From: Aphrocallistes beatrix
Taxonomy: Eukaryota; Porifera; Hexactinellida; Sceptrulophora; Aphrocallistidae
Direction of reading: 5' to 3'
Length of the DNA: 64,000 nucleotides
Assembly: GCA_963281255.1 (NCBI GenBank)
Contig: OY725488.1
Location: forward strand, 9,335,524 to 9,399,523
The position numbers were made by a program, and so were the translations under genes. Under the pieces are notes generated by a model. The model saw nothing but the letters and a program-made list of their open reading frames with translations, did no database searches and was not told the DNA's origin. This document shows positions 10,616 to 21,954 of the stretch, in pieces; positions within the stretch are counted from its first letter, which is position 1; the number at the start of each line of letters is the position of its first letter.

Positions 10616-13288
10616 ATGGATATTTTTACTAAGGTAACATGGTTGCTCCTTTTACTCCTCGTTATGAAGGGAAATGCACAAAACTTCATAATAAATGGGA
10701 CGGACAACCTCGTGGATACAGCAGTTGTTTCGCGTGTGTTTGAATTTGGGACAGATTGGCGCGGGCCAGCTAGAAGTTCTATCAGGATGAGATTCAATCT
10801 AAATAGGGAAGTTGTAGACCAGGACGGCGGAAGAATGGAAACATTTTCATTCAGACCAGAGGGATCAAGTACCCCTGTCGATGTCCTTTTTGATCGTTTT
10901 TATTATTATTTAGAACCACCGTTTTTTTTTCCTCTTGCTACTGAAACTTCAGCATTAGTTTGTCGAGCGATTTCAAAGGAACAAGGTCATGTCAATGAAA
11001 TCATAATTACATCAGGAACGCCAAGTTGCAATGGACAGTACACCTTCATTGTAACGATCGGACAAACTGTTGATACTGCCACGTCTACGATACATTTCAT
11101 CGGAGGTACCCCACCGAACTTCTTAGAACTTAATCAAGTAACGTCAACAAGCACTGACACGTTCTACGGACTGCTGGGAACAACGTTTCAAACAACGATA
11201 GATCGCACTCAAACTGTGCGTATCAATGCTACAGATATTATTGGGAATCCCGGGGGTAGCATACAATGGTTTCTCACGGCAGCAGGGTCCACGGGTCGGA
11301 TACCATTACCAGGTTCGCTGACAGGAATAACGATCGAAACTCCTCAGATCGGAACAAGCATTTTACAAATTGGAGAAATCAATGCCGCACATCTGGGAGA
11401 ATATGTAGCAGTAGCCACTAACAGTGAAGGAACGGACACTGCTTCTGCTTTCATTACTGAAGGCGTTGCACCCTTTATCATCCGAGGTAGCGGGCAATCC
11501 GGCATTTCTAACTTCAGTGTGGGAGCGAACAGAGCCATCACACCAGGAGATACTGTTAGTATTCGTGCAGAAGACCAGCAGTCCAACCCCAGCGCCGTTA
11601 CGACTTGGTCGTATTCAAGTTCCGCTTTGGGACCCTTTGCTCCCATCAGCAGTGGCGGGACCAACAGCATATCACAGACTGGTACTAGTAATATAGGAAT
11701 TGACTCGACACTCACTATTACCAATACTCAAGATGCACAGCTAGGGTACTATAGAGCTGAAGCTGTTAATGCATTCGGTACCTCAACGTCAACCACTCTA
11801 GTAGGCAGGAGTCCTGGCATTAGAAGAGGAAGTGGCGTAATTTCAGTAGGAGGTACTGAAGACATTGGAACCTCATTCACAGGTGCAATTGGATCCACTG
11901 TGGCCATAATCGCAGAAGATATGAATGGGTTTCCTCAGAGTAGTTACCGATGGCAGCGAATCGATATTAACGACGTCATAACTAACATCGGAAGTGGTGG
12001 GCAATTCAACATTGTTGAATCCATTTCAAATGGGCGATTGAGATCAACCCTAACTATCACAGGAGTGAGGCGAGAGAACCTTGGGATTTACTGGGTAACA
12101 GCGGATAATGGGCTAGCACCGGATGATCTCGTACAATCTCTTGTTGGGATGCCACCAACCATCCGCGTTTTAACTGGGGTTGGAACGGATGGAAGTGGAG
12201 AAATCGGACAAGATATCCAGATTCCAGACAGCAATCGACTAAGAATTACCGCTTGTCTAATCGGCGGGTTTCCACGGGCTAATTTCTTCCAGTTTCGAGA
12301 GGACAATACGAACTTGCATTATGTACAACAAGACCCTCCTAATGATAATTGCTATATCTACGATGAAGGAGAATTCGAACTAACATGTGGAACTACCATC
12401 AGTGCGAGAGCTTCAAATACCGAATTCGGATTTGGTAATGAGCCTATGTCGAGAATAACTTTTCCAGGGCCTAGAATAATACGAAGCAGTGGAAGGTGTG
12501 ATCAAGGGAGCACGAAGAGTTCTATTCAAATCGGAGATCAACTCTGTCTCTACGATCTGAGCTCCTTCGACATCACTTGCTCAGTGGAGAGAGTGAGCAT
12601 TCCAGAATTCGATTTCCAGTGGCAACACCAAGGGAATGACATAGATAACATGTCAGGTCGATACATCATTAATAGAGAGAACATGATGAGTTCTAAGCTA
12701 ACAGTTGTAAATGCGAGTATCAACGATGTTGGCCGATATACATGCAAAGTTACTAGTACATGTGGAGAAACAGATGCAAGCTATACCGATGCTAACCATT
12801 ACTCCTACCGTTACTTCTGCGATGAAAATAAAGCATCCATCTGCACACGGAGCATAAATGGAGGACCTGAAACGACTGTTGTCTCGAGCGTTTGTGATCA
12901 GTTCGGTTTGGAAAGGCCAACCTGCACTCACTGCGACTGGGAGATGAGTCCATGGAGTAGCTGCTCCTACCTAACCTGCCATCGAGGACGGAGAACACGC
13001 ACCGTCCAGTGTTCCTGCGATGGAGAAGATAGAGAGGACAGAAACTGTTCGAGACACTCTCCACGGCCAGAATCGGTAGATCAATGCGGCCCTAAGGTTA
13101 TATGCACACTTACCTTCGAGTGGAGAGCCTATAGCTTTGGGGCGTGTTCGGCTACATGTGGGGTTGCCTATCGACAAAGACGAGTGGAATGTGTATCAAG
13201 TATTACCAAAAACGTGGTGAGTGATCAACAATGTGTCGCACTTTTCAAGCTCAAGACTATCAAAAGGTGCGTAACACGCCCATGCTGA
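10616..13288 (+). CDS. secreted Ig-domain and thrombospondin type-1 repeat protein
   Basis: This is one 890-residue exon. The start at 10616 is preferred over an upstream in-frame ATG (10571) because it is followed at once by a signal peptide (MDIFTKVTWLLLLLLVMKGNAQ). Several Ig-like segments follow in the middle of the protein: blocks with AED/ATD...W and LGYYRAEAVN, LGIYWVTADN. A canonical C2 Ig domain is near the end, with ITCSVE, FQWQH and DVGRYTCKV. The last about 120 residues form two thrombospondin type-1 repeats (CDWEMSPWSSCSYLTC; WRAYSFGACSATCGVAYRQRR). There is no transmembrane segment after them, so it is probably an extracellular matrix or secreted adhesion protein. The absence of introns over 2.7 kb is unusual for a multidomain animal gene. 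The papilin/ADAMTSL group is related in architecture, but no orthologue is claimed. Confidence 0.85.
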   Translation: MDIFTKVTWLLLLLLVMKGNAQNFIINGTDNLVDTAVVSRVFEFGTDWRGPARSSIRMRFNLNREVVDQDGGRMETFSFRPEGSSTPVDVLFDRFYYYLEPPFFFPLATETSALVCRAISKEQGHVNEIIITSGTPSCNGQYTFIVTIGQTVDTATSTIHFIGGTPPNFLELNQVTSTSTDTFYGLLGTTFQTTIDRTQTVRINATDIIGNPGGSIQWFLTAAGSTGRIPLPGSLTGITIETPQIGTSILQIGEINAAHLGEYVAVATNSEGTDTASAFITEGVAPFIIRGSGQSGISNFSVGANRAITPGDTVSIRAEDQQSNPSAVTTWSYSSSALGPFAPISSGGTNSISQTGTSNIGIDSTLTITNTQDAQLGYYRAEAVNAFGTSTSTTLVGRSPGIRRGSGVISVGGTEDIGTSFTGAIGSTVAIIAEDMNGFPQSSYRWQRIDINDVITNIGSGGQFNIVESISNGRLRSTLTITGVRRENLGIYWVTADNGLAPDDLVQSLVGMPPTIRVLTGVGTDGSGEIGQDIQIPDSNRLRITACLIGGFPRANFFQFREDNTNLHYVQQDPPNDNCYIYDEGEFELTCGTTISARASNTEFGFGNEPMSRITFPGPRIIRSSGRCDQGSTKSSIQIGDQLCLYDLSSFDITCSVERVSIPEFDFQWQHQGNDIDNMSGRYIINRENMMSSKLTVVNASINDVGRYTCKVTSTCGETDASYTDANHYSYRYFCDENKASICTRSINGGPETTVVSSVCDQFGLERPTCTHCDWEMSPWSSCSYLTCHRGRRTRTVQCSCDGEDREDRNCSRHSPRPESVDQCGPKVICTLTFEWRAYSFGACSATCGVAYRQRRVECVSSITKNVVSDQQCVALFKLKTIKRCVTRPC

Positions 13289-14199
13289 TGTAACGACCAG
13301 TTGTCAGCAGAGGAATGTAGGGAGAGGCCAAAGCGGGAGGATTGTAGTCAATATTTCCTAAAGTTCGACTCCTGCGCAAATTGGTGACATCCGCTAGTAA
13401 TGAGGATGTAACAGTATAAGTATACTTTGTATTTGTGTTTATTACCTTTTTTTGATAATATTATTACTCAATTCTAAATATAATTTTGTCTTCTGTCTTA
13501 GTATCTACTGACAGGGGCGCCGAACATTTCGAAATCTAAGGGTAATTTTGGCGTTCTAGGGGGGATCAGCCCTAAAATTTGTATTGCGTCTATGGGCCAT
13601 CTTCGATTCCAGGGGCCTTGAGCCCTCCAGCCCCTCCGGGTTCGGCGCCTATGTTTACTGACTAAACTACTATTATGTCTCGTCTGTCCGACTGCTAGTA
13701 GAGAGTATTTGTCCGCTGTACACTCCGAAAAATCTAAGATTAGAAAGTTTTAGAAAAGTGTTAATGAGTGCTAAATAGGGCACTGTCCTCTGATGTTATC
13801 TCAAATGACTGATTGTAAATTTTTATGTTTTAAATGCCACAGCGTGTTTTAACCTTAATCTCAAATTACTACTGTTCTGTAGAGTAACAGAGACATTTCT
13901 AGTTTCAAATATCTCAAATGGTAACTAATATAATTCTATTAGAAACACTGAAGAAATAGTTGATTACTCAATTAGACGAAAATTACTTTAACGATTCTCT
14001 CCTTCCAAATATAAGTACGTGTATATATTTAACGAACTCTTCCAAATTCGACTTTTGTCTCTAATGACGCTTAACTCCCTCTATTGTACTTTTGGTTTCT
14101 GTTAGTCCTTTAGAAAGATAACTATTTACACAGTGATATAGCTTACTAAGTATAAGAAAGTTCGAGATTATTAAATATTTACTATTTTTCAAAAATAAT
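13289..14199. other. 3' flank and MITE
   Basis: Apart from the short inverted-repeat element at 13513-13654, no gene or RNA was recognised. The stretch becomes increasingly AT-rich towards the tandem repeats that begin near 14200. Confidence 0.4.
13513..13654. mobile_element. short hAT-like MITE
   Basis: Inverted ends AGGGGCGCCGAAC and GTTCGGCGCCTATGT enclose about 140 bp. The flanks CTACTGAC (13505-13512) and TTACTGAC (13655-13662) match at 7 of 8 positions, consistent with an 8-bp hAT-type target duplication. Internally it repeats AGGGG/CCCCT words. Confidence 0.6.
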
Positions 14200-14985
14200 A
14201 TTCATATCTACACCCCTGAAAAAGTCATGACAACTGTTGGAATCCAGCATCTATCATATTATTTAATTTGTTTACTTTGTGTATCTAATGTGAACAAACT
14301 TAAACAAATAATTATCATATCGATCTGAAAATATAAAATTCAAAGTTTACACCCCTAAAAACCCCACGTCATTCGTTGGAAGCTAGTCTCTAGCTTATTT
14401 TTGTTATTTGTTTATTATATGTATCTATTCTAAACAAAAGTACACAAATAATTTATCATATTAATCTGAAAATATGATATTTGAAATCTACACCACCAAA
14501 AACCCCATCTCAACCATTGAAAGCAAGTTTCTAGCATATTTTTGAGATCTATTTGCTTTATGTATCTATTGCAAACAAAAGTAAACAAATAACTTATCAT
14601 ACAGATCTGAAAATATGATATTTGAAATCTACACCACCAAAAACCCCATCTCAACCATTGAAAGCAAGTTTCTAGCATATTTTTGAGATCTGTTTGCTTT
14701 ATGTATCTATTGCAAACAAAAGTAAACAAATAACTTATCATACAGATCTGAAAATATGATATTTGAAATCTACACCACCAAAAACCCCATCTCAACCATT
14801 GAAAGCAAGTTTCTAGCATATTTTTGAGATCTGTTTGCTTTATGTATCTATTGCAAACAAAAGTAAACAAATAACTTATCATACAGATCTGAAAATACGA
14901 TATTCGAAATCTACACCCCCCAAAACCCCATTTCAACCGTTGGAAGCTAGTCTCTAACGATTTTTTAAAATCCATCAAATAGTGC
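14200..14985. repeat. tandem repeat, 141-bp unit, about 5-6 copies
   Basis: The word AGTAAACAAATAACTTATC recurs at about 14581, 14722 and 14863, exactly 141 bases apart. The central units are almost identical, while the outer units (from about 14200 and to 14985) are diverged. Because 141 is divisible by three, the minus strand carries a 182-codon repetitive open frame (14430-14978). I regard that frame as an artefact. A related two-unit array lies inverted at about 29840-30110. Confidence 0.85.
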
Positions 14986-15375
14986 TAAAATATATACTAT
15001 AAAGGTGCGAAAAATATACACAAAAATTTTTTATTGCTTTGCGCTATAATATAATTGAGACATCTATATATGTATGTTATTGCTTTGAAGTTTTGATAAT
15101 AATGACAGCCTGTAATAGTGTCTACAATGATTTCTATTGTGAGAGTGAAGCCGTACATAGTATTGTATAGAAAAGGTGTGAAAAAATTGTTTTCCATTTA
15201 TTTTGCAGAGGTGTGGAAATTCGCTTAGTTCTTCGAAAGTATTTGTAGATCATCATTTGACACATACATGCCAATTTTTGTATCTCTACGACATGCAAAT
15301 TCTTCAATCACTTCGGACAAACAAACAAACAAACAAAATCCTAGCGTTTTAATATATACTTGTAAGATATAAATC
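14200..15375 (-). mobile_element. composite Helitron-like repeat element
   Basis: Read on the minus strand the element begins near 15375 with TTTTGTTTGTTTGTTTG and a TCCGAA segment. It then has a unique part with repeated GGTGTGAAAA motifs and ends in the 141-bp tandem array. The same order recurs on the plus strand at 28945-30160. A short lead sequence, a GTTT microsatellite and internal minisatellite units resemble nonautonomous Helitron/Helentron elements. I did not identify definitive TC...CTRR ends, so the class is inferred. Confidence 0.5.
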
Positions 15376-17330
15376 TTCGCACTTTATAATGAAATACCTA
15401 TTAGCCTCATTAGTGACGAAAAGCAGCCATACATTGACTAGCACCAACATCTCACGTGTAAGATGTTGGCTATTCGACAACATCTTCCGATAGCACACAT
15501 CTTACGTAAATTATTAGAAATAGATTCATGGTCAAAACATATAAGTTATCATTGACTTAGTTTCTAAGCCACCCACAGTGTTTAATAATCATTTAAGCCA
15601 TATTATAGCTTAGTATTTATTTAGGTTCAATAAGTATTCTGTATTTCACTTATAGTCTAGATACTATCGAAGCAATACAGTCTTACATTCTCTCTAGGCA
15701 GCATGAAACCCTCAAATTTGTCGAAAAGTAAACTTGTTAAAGATTGAATGTTCTTCACGAAATGATTCAAGTACAGTTGACCTGTTTTAAGACTTACCAG
15801 CCGGAGAACCTGGAAAGAGTACGACTAATCGAGGTCAGGCTTATCTATATGCATAAACCACGAAACCGAATTTGTAATTGTATTCGCACCGTGGTGCTCA
15901 ACCTTTTTTGCTTAAAAGACCCCTACGGGTAAAATTGAAATTGAAATGAGTCTACCTTGATCACTTCAGTTTCGTGATTTATGATTCAAATTTTAATTGA
16001 TGAGCTATCGATTGTCAAGGTTCAGTATTTTCACGCGTGGAAGTATCTGTATCAGACACATTAGAGGATCACACGATGCAGAGGTGGGACAGCACTTTCC
16101 TATCCTCAACATCCTAATAGCTGGATGGTAGGCTAGACTATGGGACAGTATCAGCATTCCGGAGTCTTGTAAATAGAAATAGAGCGAACAAGGAAACCTC
16201 AGTTTGAAATAGGAAAAGTGCTCAGAATGGAATCTGAGTTTGTTTTAGTAATTATAGTGCAAAGAAAAGGAATGACTGAGTGAATTCCTTCCAATTTGAA
16301 ACTTTAAAAGTTCAATACAATGACTCAACTGATGAAGCATTGTCGCATCATGGAATGACAAAGGAACTGGGAGTGCATGGTGGTAGAGAACAGACGTGAT
16401 ATCGTCCTTCAATAAGATCCCATCAATGAAGCACAACCATTTTGTACATGGAAAGGTACTTAGCCGAAGTGGTGAATATCGAAAGATAAACACTGATTGG
16501 TTCATGAATGATCGCAGATGGAAACAGCCGCCATATATTCCTGAATCGCGAGGTGTTGGAACACCAAAACTCATAACTTTGATATGAGCTTCCATTAGAC
16601 CGAGATGCTAGCTACAATGCACTAACCTTTCGGAAATGAACACTGGATGAAATATTCCTTAATTGGCTTCCAGTCCGATGGCATGGATGGATTTCCTGAT
16701 GGCTGGATGGAAGTCGGACATATCGAGTACTTTGATTTACTTGTTAAGACCAATTCGAATTAACTATCGCCTAACCATGTACACGATCAGCTGGGTTTAT
16801 AGGTGTGAAAGGGTCAGGAAGGAATTCGATTGGTTGAAAAGCGACGTAAATAATCCACCATTAACGGGAATAAGTACAGCTGTTTTATCTCATCGTGGCG
16901 GTGAAACTTTTCGCGTACGGCCATTCAACTTTCCACACTCACAATTCGTTTGGCGAAATAAATGTCTCGTTTTTGAGTGAGATCCCAGGACTTGAAAATT
17001 TCCGTTAATCTTAAATTGAGACACGTAGCCGAGTTCTGTCCATGCACTGGTGTGGCTTGTTATAAGGATGATACTCAGAGAGAGGAAGCGTCTCTGTAGA
17101 AATTTGCATAGTAGAGTGGACTCGAACGGAATATCTGTAATGAATTCGTCAGCTCTGTTTATTATTGTTAAAAGTTCCTCCCGCCTGGATTAGCAAATGC
17201 TTAGAGAAGTATTTGTTCCATTTGGCGCCCAAAAACAGTAAAAGAGACGTCCAATTAATAATGATCTCTTCCTCAACAACACCACATCCTCATACTTCTT
17301 TTCCTCCAGTTTATGCCACTCTTTATTCTG
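15376..17330. other. gene-poor stretch with weak coding traces
   Basis: No confident gene is present. A hAT-like start (GTGGTGCTCAACC) lies near 15893. Between about 16400 and 16980 the plus strand has several short frames with ordinary-looking composition (for example FQSDGMDGFPDGWMEVGHIE near 16672-16731 and RCERVRKEFDWLKSDVNNPP after 16800). They are in different frames and I recognise no family. They may be remnants of a decayed multi-exon gene. Confidence 0.35.
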
Positions 17331-17334
17331 ACAC

Positions 17335-17541
17335 AATGGAAATGGTTATTTTAAGTTTGAGCATATTTATGCCATATAAGGAATCGAAGTGTTTACAGAG
17401 AAAACTTTTCCCGCTTCCAGGATCCCCGATAGGCACCAGACCAGACTCATATTCACAAGAACTGACAATCTCTTTAAAATCCAACACTTCACATGAATGT
17501 TGCTTACCTTTACATGGATGTTTCGCAGAAAATCACTCCAT
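17335..17541 (-). pseudogene. possible exon or remnant with a Walker A motif
   Basis: An open stretch on the minus strand lacking its own start reads HSCEVLDFKEIVSS, then GLVPIGDPGSGKSFLCKHF and DSLYG, and ends at a stop near 17335. GDPGSGKS is a textbook P-loop (Walker A) nucleotide-binding motif. The residues around it are hydrophobic, as expected for a beta strand and helix. No Walker B or neighbouring exon was found, so this could be one exon of a P-loop ATPase or a fragment. The frame also used on the opposite strand (17165-17560) looks like a shadow. Confidence 0.35.
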
Positions 17542-18635
17542 TTATCCCACTTTCCTCTAAGCTCTCTCTCCTGAGCTGGTTTCACTTTGATGACTATCAA
17601 CGGAGTGAACAGAGTCAATAGAGACGACAGTCTCTTCAAGAACGATGCTTACATTCCTATTATGTGTTTTCAAAAACTTTTTAGGTAAAATTTCTATTTT
17701 TCGTTTATGGATTCGTTATTACTTATTTATCAAAAAGTTTACTATTCTGCTCATAATTGTTAGTTTAGCGAAAACCTACTACGAGTGGGTATTAGTAACA
17801 AAAATGTTAATAGTCTTTTTCCTGATAAAGATATTTCCATTTAAACACCAGTAGAGTAGACGAGACTAAACTCTAAAGGTAAGAAAGATTATATTTCTGA
17901 ACACATCGTACGTAATCAGTTACATCATAATGTCTTGTAGTTCTTACTGTTACTGATACGCTGACTCCAATGAATAACACACATTTAGTTAAGCCCAATG
18001 CAGCTCCAATTACTGTCTGGTAATCTATTCTAAATTTGGTACAATGAGGACATGTTGAGAGTCCTACAAGTATGCGTACTATCTCTGTCATTTGTGAACA
18101 GTTTTATTGCTCTGAATTACATAGACACAACAACAAATATATTCTAGAAAGTAGCGCCTCTTCTTAAATCAGTTGAATAGCAAATTAAGAGTAACTCCAA
18201 ATTATTAATAATAGATTCAAACAAGTTGGGATGAAAGTTTGGATTAACCTAAAATAGAAACTGAATAGGAATGCATAAATAGAAGTAGGCTAGCTTTGAA
18301 TGGAAGGAAGATGTGGAGGGCATACAAATGGTGAACTAATTAGCATCTTATTAGTTCTAAATATAACCAGCTAGATATACCTACCAACTCTTTCTAAAGT
18401 GCTAAGTTTAAAAACTTTCAATTTTCAGAGTTCCTCCCATATAATTATATAGGACCTCTCCTGAATTGTGTCTTGATTGATTGCGCAATGAATTTAACTA
18501 ACATTCAAATATAATTATCCCTTAAATTTCATGAGTATATTCTCGATCAAAATGACTGCACTCCATCTTAATATAATCCAATTAGAATATTAATCATTTG
18601 ATTAATGATATTAAGACATGAATTGAGTGCTCTCC
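17542..18635. other. AT-rich intergenic, start of the duplicated NHL block
   Basis: No gene was seen to about 18430. From there the sequence matches 48850-49020 with many small differences, marking the left part of a duplicated segment that includes the NHL gene downstream. Confidence 0.5.
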
Positions 18636-18643
18636 AATAAATA
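18636..18643 (+). promoter_or_regulatory. candidate TATA box of NHL-propeller gene copy 1
   Basis: AATAAATA occurs 95 bases before the ATG. The paralogue at 49627 has TATAAATA (49531-49538) at the same distance, followed by a conserved leader (GACACAATCTCTAGCATT in this copy). Positional conservation between duplicates supports a core promoter role. Confidence 0.45.
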
Positions 18644-18730
18644 GACACGAGACACAATCTCTAGCATTATCTAAGTTAGCCACTCTCCTTTCTTACTAGC
18701 AATATATTGAGCTATATTAATAGAATCAGA

Positions 18731-19645
18731 ATGGCAGTTCGATTTCCTGACAGTCAAGCTGTAGACCCCGCAGAGACACACATTATTCATTCCTACGATC
18801 ACCTGATCGCTTGTGTCAATGGAGAACGAACCCCAGGAGAACTATGGTATCCTCATGGTGTCGCACTAGATTCCAACAAAAACCAAATTTATGTCGCTGA
18901 AAGACATTTTTTAGGAGATCCAAGCAACATCGCACGCGTGTCCCTCTTCTCAGAAACAGGAGAGTTCCTAAACATGTTCTCACATCCACTCATGAAGTGG
19001 CCCTGCGGTATAGCTATCCATGGTGACAATGTGTTTGTGACGGACAAGGAAGAACACTCGGTGTTCCATTTCAAAATGGGAGCAGATTTCGATCTCGTTT
19101 CTAGGCTAGGGAGCAGAGGGTCTGGTATTGGACAGTTCGATGTGCCTGGACCACTCGCTGTCTCTACCAACGGAGAAGTTTTTGTCACTGATTGTTACAA
19201 CGATCGAATCCAAATCTTAGTGTTGGATAGCAGACTCCACTACCAGCGACACATAGTGCACCACTCCTTGGTAAAACCATCTGACATTAAACTGACACCA
19301 GACGAAGTGTTTGTTCTCTGCGAAACCTCTCCCTGCATTAAAGTTTTCACAAACTCCGGATTCCTAATACGATCGCTAATTACATCTGGATGTGGTGGAT
19401 TTCAGGTTATTGATCCTTCGTTCTTTTGCTTGGATGCTAGAAGTAATATACTCCTCAGTGATAGTTCGGATCATCAGATTAAAATATTTTCAAAAGAAGG
19501 AACACTCCTCCACACTTTAGGGGAATTTGGTCATGAATTGGGGATGTTCTTTCTTCCACAGGGAATAGTTTTCACTAACAATCTCAAATTTGTTATTGTG
19601 TCTAGGAATAAGAACTATTGTTTGCAAATATTTTCTTTTGACTAG
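18731..19645 (+). CDS. NHL-repeat beta-propeller protein, copy 1
   Basis: An intronless 304-residue protein. The ATG at 18731 (MAVRFPDSQAVDP) is the first in frame. Repeated blades of NHL type are visible: LWYPHGVALDSNKNQIYVAE, MKWPCGIAIHGDNVFVTD, FDVPGPLAVSTNGEVFVTDCYNDRIQI, then PSFFCLDARSNILLSDSSDHQIKIF and LPQGIVFTNNLKFVIVS. That is about six blades covering the whole protein, with no RING, B-box, coiled coil or signal peptide. NHL propellers bind protein or RNA; the partner is unknown. A near-identical paralogue lies at 49627-50541, and a truncated third copy follows at 20115-20240. Confidence 0.85.
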   Translation: MAVRFPDSQAVDPAETHIIHSYDHLIACVNGERTPGELWYPHGVALDSNKNQIYVAERHFLGDPSNIARVSLFSETGEFLNMFSHPLMKWPCGIAIHGDNVFVTDKEEHSVFHFKMGADFDLVSRLGSRGSGIGQFDVPGPLAVSTNGEVFVTDCYNDRIQILVLDSRLHYQRHIVHHSLVKPSDIKLTPDEVFVLCETSPCIKVFTNSGFLIRSLITSGCGGFQVIDPSFFCLDARSNILLSDSSDHQIKIFSKEGTLLHTLGEFGHELGMFFLPQGIVFTNNLKFVIVSRNKNYCLQIFSFD

Positions 19646-20114
19646 CTGTTATTTTGGTTCATGTGCTCTATCTTAATTAATTAGATAATTATTTTCTCAT
19701 TCGCCATTTATCTCTGCCACTGGAACACTGGTCATAATACATAATTGTTGTTAATAAGACATAATTCATATTCAAAACATGTCATTTCACTAATTTCGTT
19801 TAGTTTCTTTAAATTGATATTCTTGCAATTTATGTCTGAAATTAGAAAATCATTGAAAATCTATTACTTTTCATTTTATCCTATTTATAGCTTTTATTCA
19901 AGTACGCACACGTAGAATAGAATTGGTGCATAAGTACCATTTTCAATCAGATTGAGCCTACATTCCTTGATTCGCTTTATATTCGATTCTTATCCTTCAG
20001 CCACTTCTCAATTAGCATTAAGGTGTCAATCCTTTTCGATCAGTTTAAAATGTCAATTCTCTCCAAAGTGCTTGGTTTAATTTTTAGTGTGCTTCCTCAA
20101 GCATTTAAGATCTT

Positions 20115-20240
20115 TTGAATTAGTCATGAATTGGAATTTTTGCTTACCCACATATAATAGCGCTTATTAGCAATCTAAGATTTGTCATTGTGTCTGAGAA
20201 TGAGAACTACAGTCTGCAAATATTTCTAGTGACTTGTTGG
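20115..20240 (+). pseudogene. degenerate 3' end of a third NHL-propeller copy
   Basis: The DNA aligns with the last 35 codons or so of the 18731 gene. The similarity begins at GAATTAGTCATGAATTGG (about 20115), passes NLRFVIVSENENYSLQIF and ends near a stop. The upstream four-fifths of the gene is absent and there are small indels. The preceding 200 bases also match the 3' flank of the full copies, suggesting unequal exchange followed by decay. Confidence 0.65.
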
Positions 20241-21408
20241 TTCAGTAAGTTATATCTTGACTAATTAAAATATGTTTCCTCTTCAATCACTTACGTCTGC
20301 CACTGAGACACAATTCTTGGACACATTTAGTGGTCATATTTTAATTCTGAATTTTGCTTTAATTTTTATTGTTTTATATTTTTTGTGTTAAAAATTGTCA
20401 AATCCTTTTCCTCGATTGCCTCAAAACAGAGTTAACTCTAAAATGTTTAAAATCAATGGCCTTATCTTTCATTCTATTGGTCAGAATCAAATGCAGGATT
20501 TGTACATTAATTTTGTTTTAAAATGTATGACTCCACAAATGATGACAGTTTTAATTTTAAAACCAACTTCCAAATGCAACCTTTGTCAAGTCTAACCTAC
20601 TGCGGTATTGAATAGTTTTGTTTGAACATCCTTTGTCATCCCTTTTATTCTAATTTGTCCATTGTAGTTTGTGCTGCATTCACCTTGAACTGATGCAATA
20701 CGGTATAGTATAGTATACTTACCATTTATCTTGATACTGGGAATATGATCCATTGGACTCGATTGGAGAATAGTTAAGTTTTAAGTTCAAATGGAGTATT
20801 AGCGATAACTCACTATAATTTTAAAGTTTAACATTAACCAAATTATAATTTTTGAATTGCTTTTATTAATAAATATCGAAATTGAGCGAATTGGTAGCAT
20901 ATTTTTAGAAAGAAAATATTTAAAAAAATTGTAAATCGAAATCCCAATAATATCACCGTATCATTGACAGACGTAAATTATTCATTTCACACCTTTAAAA
21001 TTAGTAAAATAGGTCTATGAGTCCCGAATACAATATGCACAATAACTTATTCTGAATTCCGCTCTATTTCACTCGAGCAACCGCTCGAAACCTAATAACA
21101 CCCCTTATAACATACAATCCAAGGTTTGTTACTTTATCTACGTAATCTTGTTTTATCTAACATGACTTCTTCCTGCTTTGATTTTGAATGGCTTTAGTTA
21201 GTTATTAGAATGACGAACATGTCTCAGTAGTTGGAGATTTAATATGGACAGATGCTGGAGAGGACTAACTATCTGGAAAAGTTAGTGCTGAATCAAACAG
21301 CATATGATTATTGAATCAAACGGGAAATAACTTAAGATATAGTAAAATGTGCGATGCTAAACCAGAAGGAATGGAAGATATGGTACTCACCTACATGAAG
21401 TCCTAGTG
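20241..21408. other. AT-rich intergenic
   Basis: No gene, RNA or clear repeat was recognised. A plus-strand open stretch around 20398-20595 has no start codon of standard type and no family resemblance. Confidence 0.4.
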
Positions 21409-21672
21409 CAGGTCCGACGGAAGCGGTCGGCCAATCGGGCCTGGGCCCGACCAAAAATTGAGCTCGAATATTTATGTCGATAACGATTTTTCTGTATCTA
21501 GCGCATGCTGTTTACATTGGAGCTCGGCGAATACAACACGAACACAACATCATACGTGTGTATAATATGCATTAGATATTCCCTATCTGAATCAGGAAAT
21601 ACTGTTGAAAAGCAAAAGATAATAATTTTAGCTTTGGACCCGACCAAATGAAAAGTGCTTCCGCCCGGTCTG
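21409..21672. mobile_element. inverted-repeat MITE with TAGTG target duplication
   Basis: Ends CAGGTCCGACGGAAGC (21409) and GCTTCCGCCCGGTCTG (to 21672) are inverted. TAGTG is present on both sides (21404-21408 and 21673-21677). Both ends carry GACCAAA/GGCCCGACC words. There is no coding capacity. Confidence 0.7.
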
Positions 21673-21954
21673 TAGTGATATAGTACAACTTGTAACTACA
21701 CTATGAGGATACTCGCTGTACTTCATTGCGGTTAAAGGCTTAGTGGTTTTTTCTATTCATAGTCAGACCCAAAACTTGTATGGCTTCCCCGCCCAAAATG
21801 GCTTAAACCGGAAATGACGCTACAAAACACCTCGCAAAATTAATTAAGCATCAAGTATTTCGAGCAATATCAGAATGATTCAGGCTAAAAGTTCCCCCTA
21901 TTGATTTGGAACGATCGTTCCTAATAGTCAGGTTAGTAATTAATCAATTTAGGG

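Noticed and set aside
14430-14978. 182-codon repetitive minus-strand open frame that looks like a repeat protein
   Set aside because: It is produced by a 141-bp DNA repeat whose unit is a multiple of three. The related array at 29.8-30.1 kb is not open, and residues look like low-complexity translation of AT-rich DNA.
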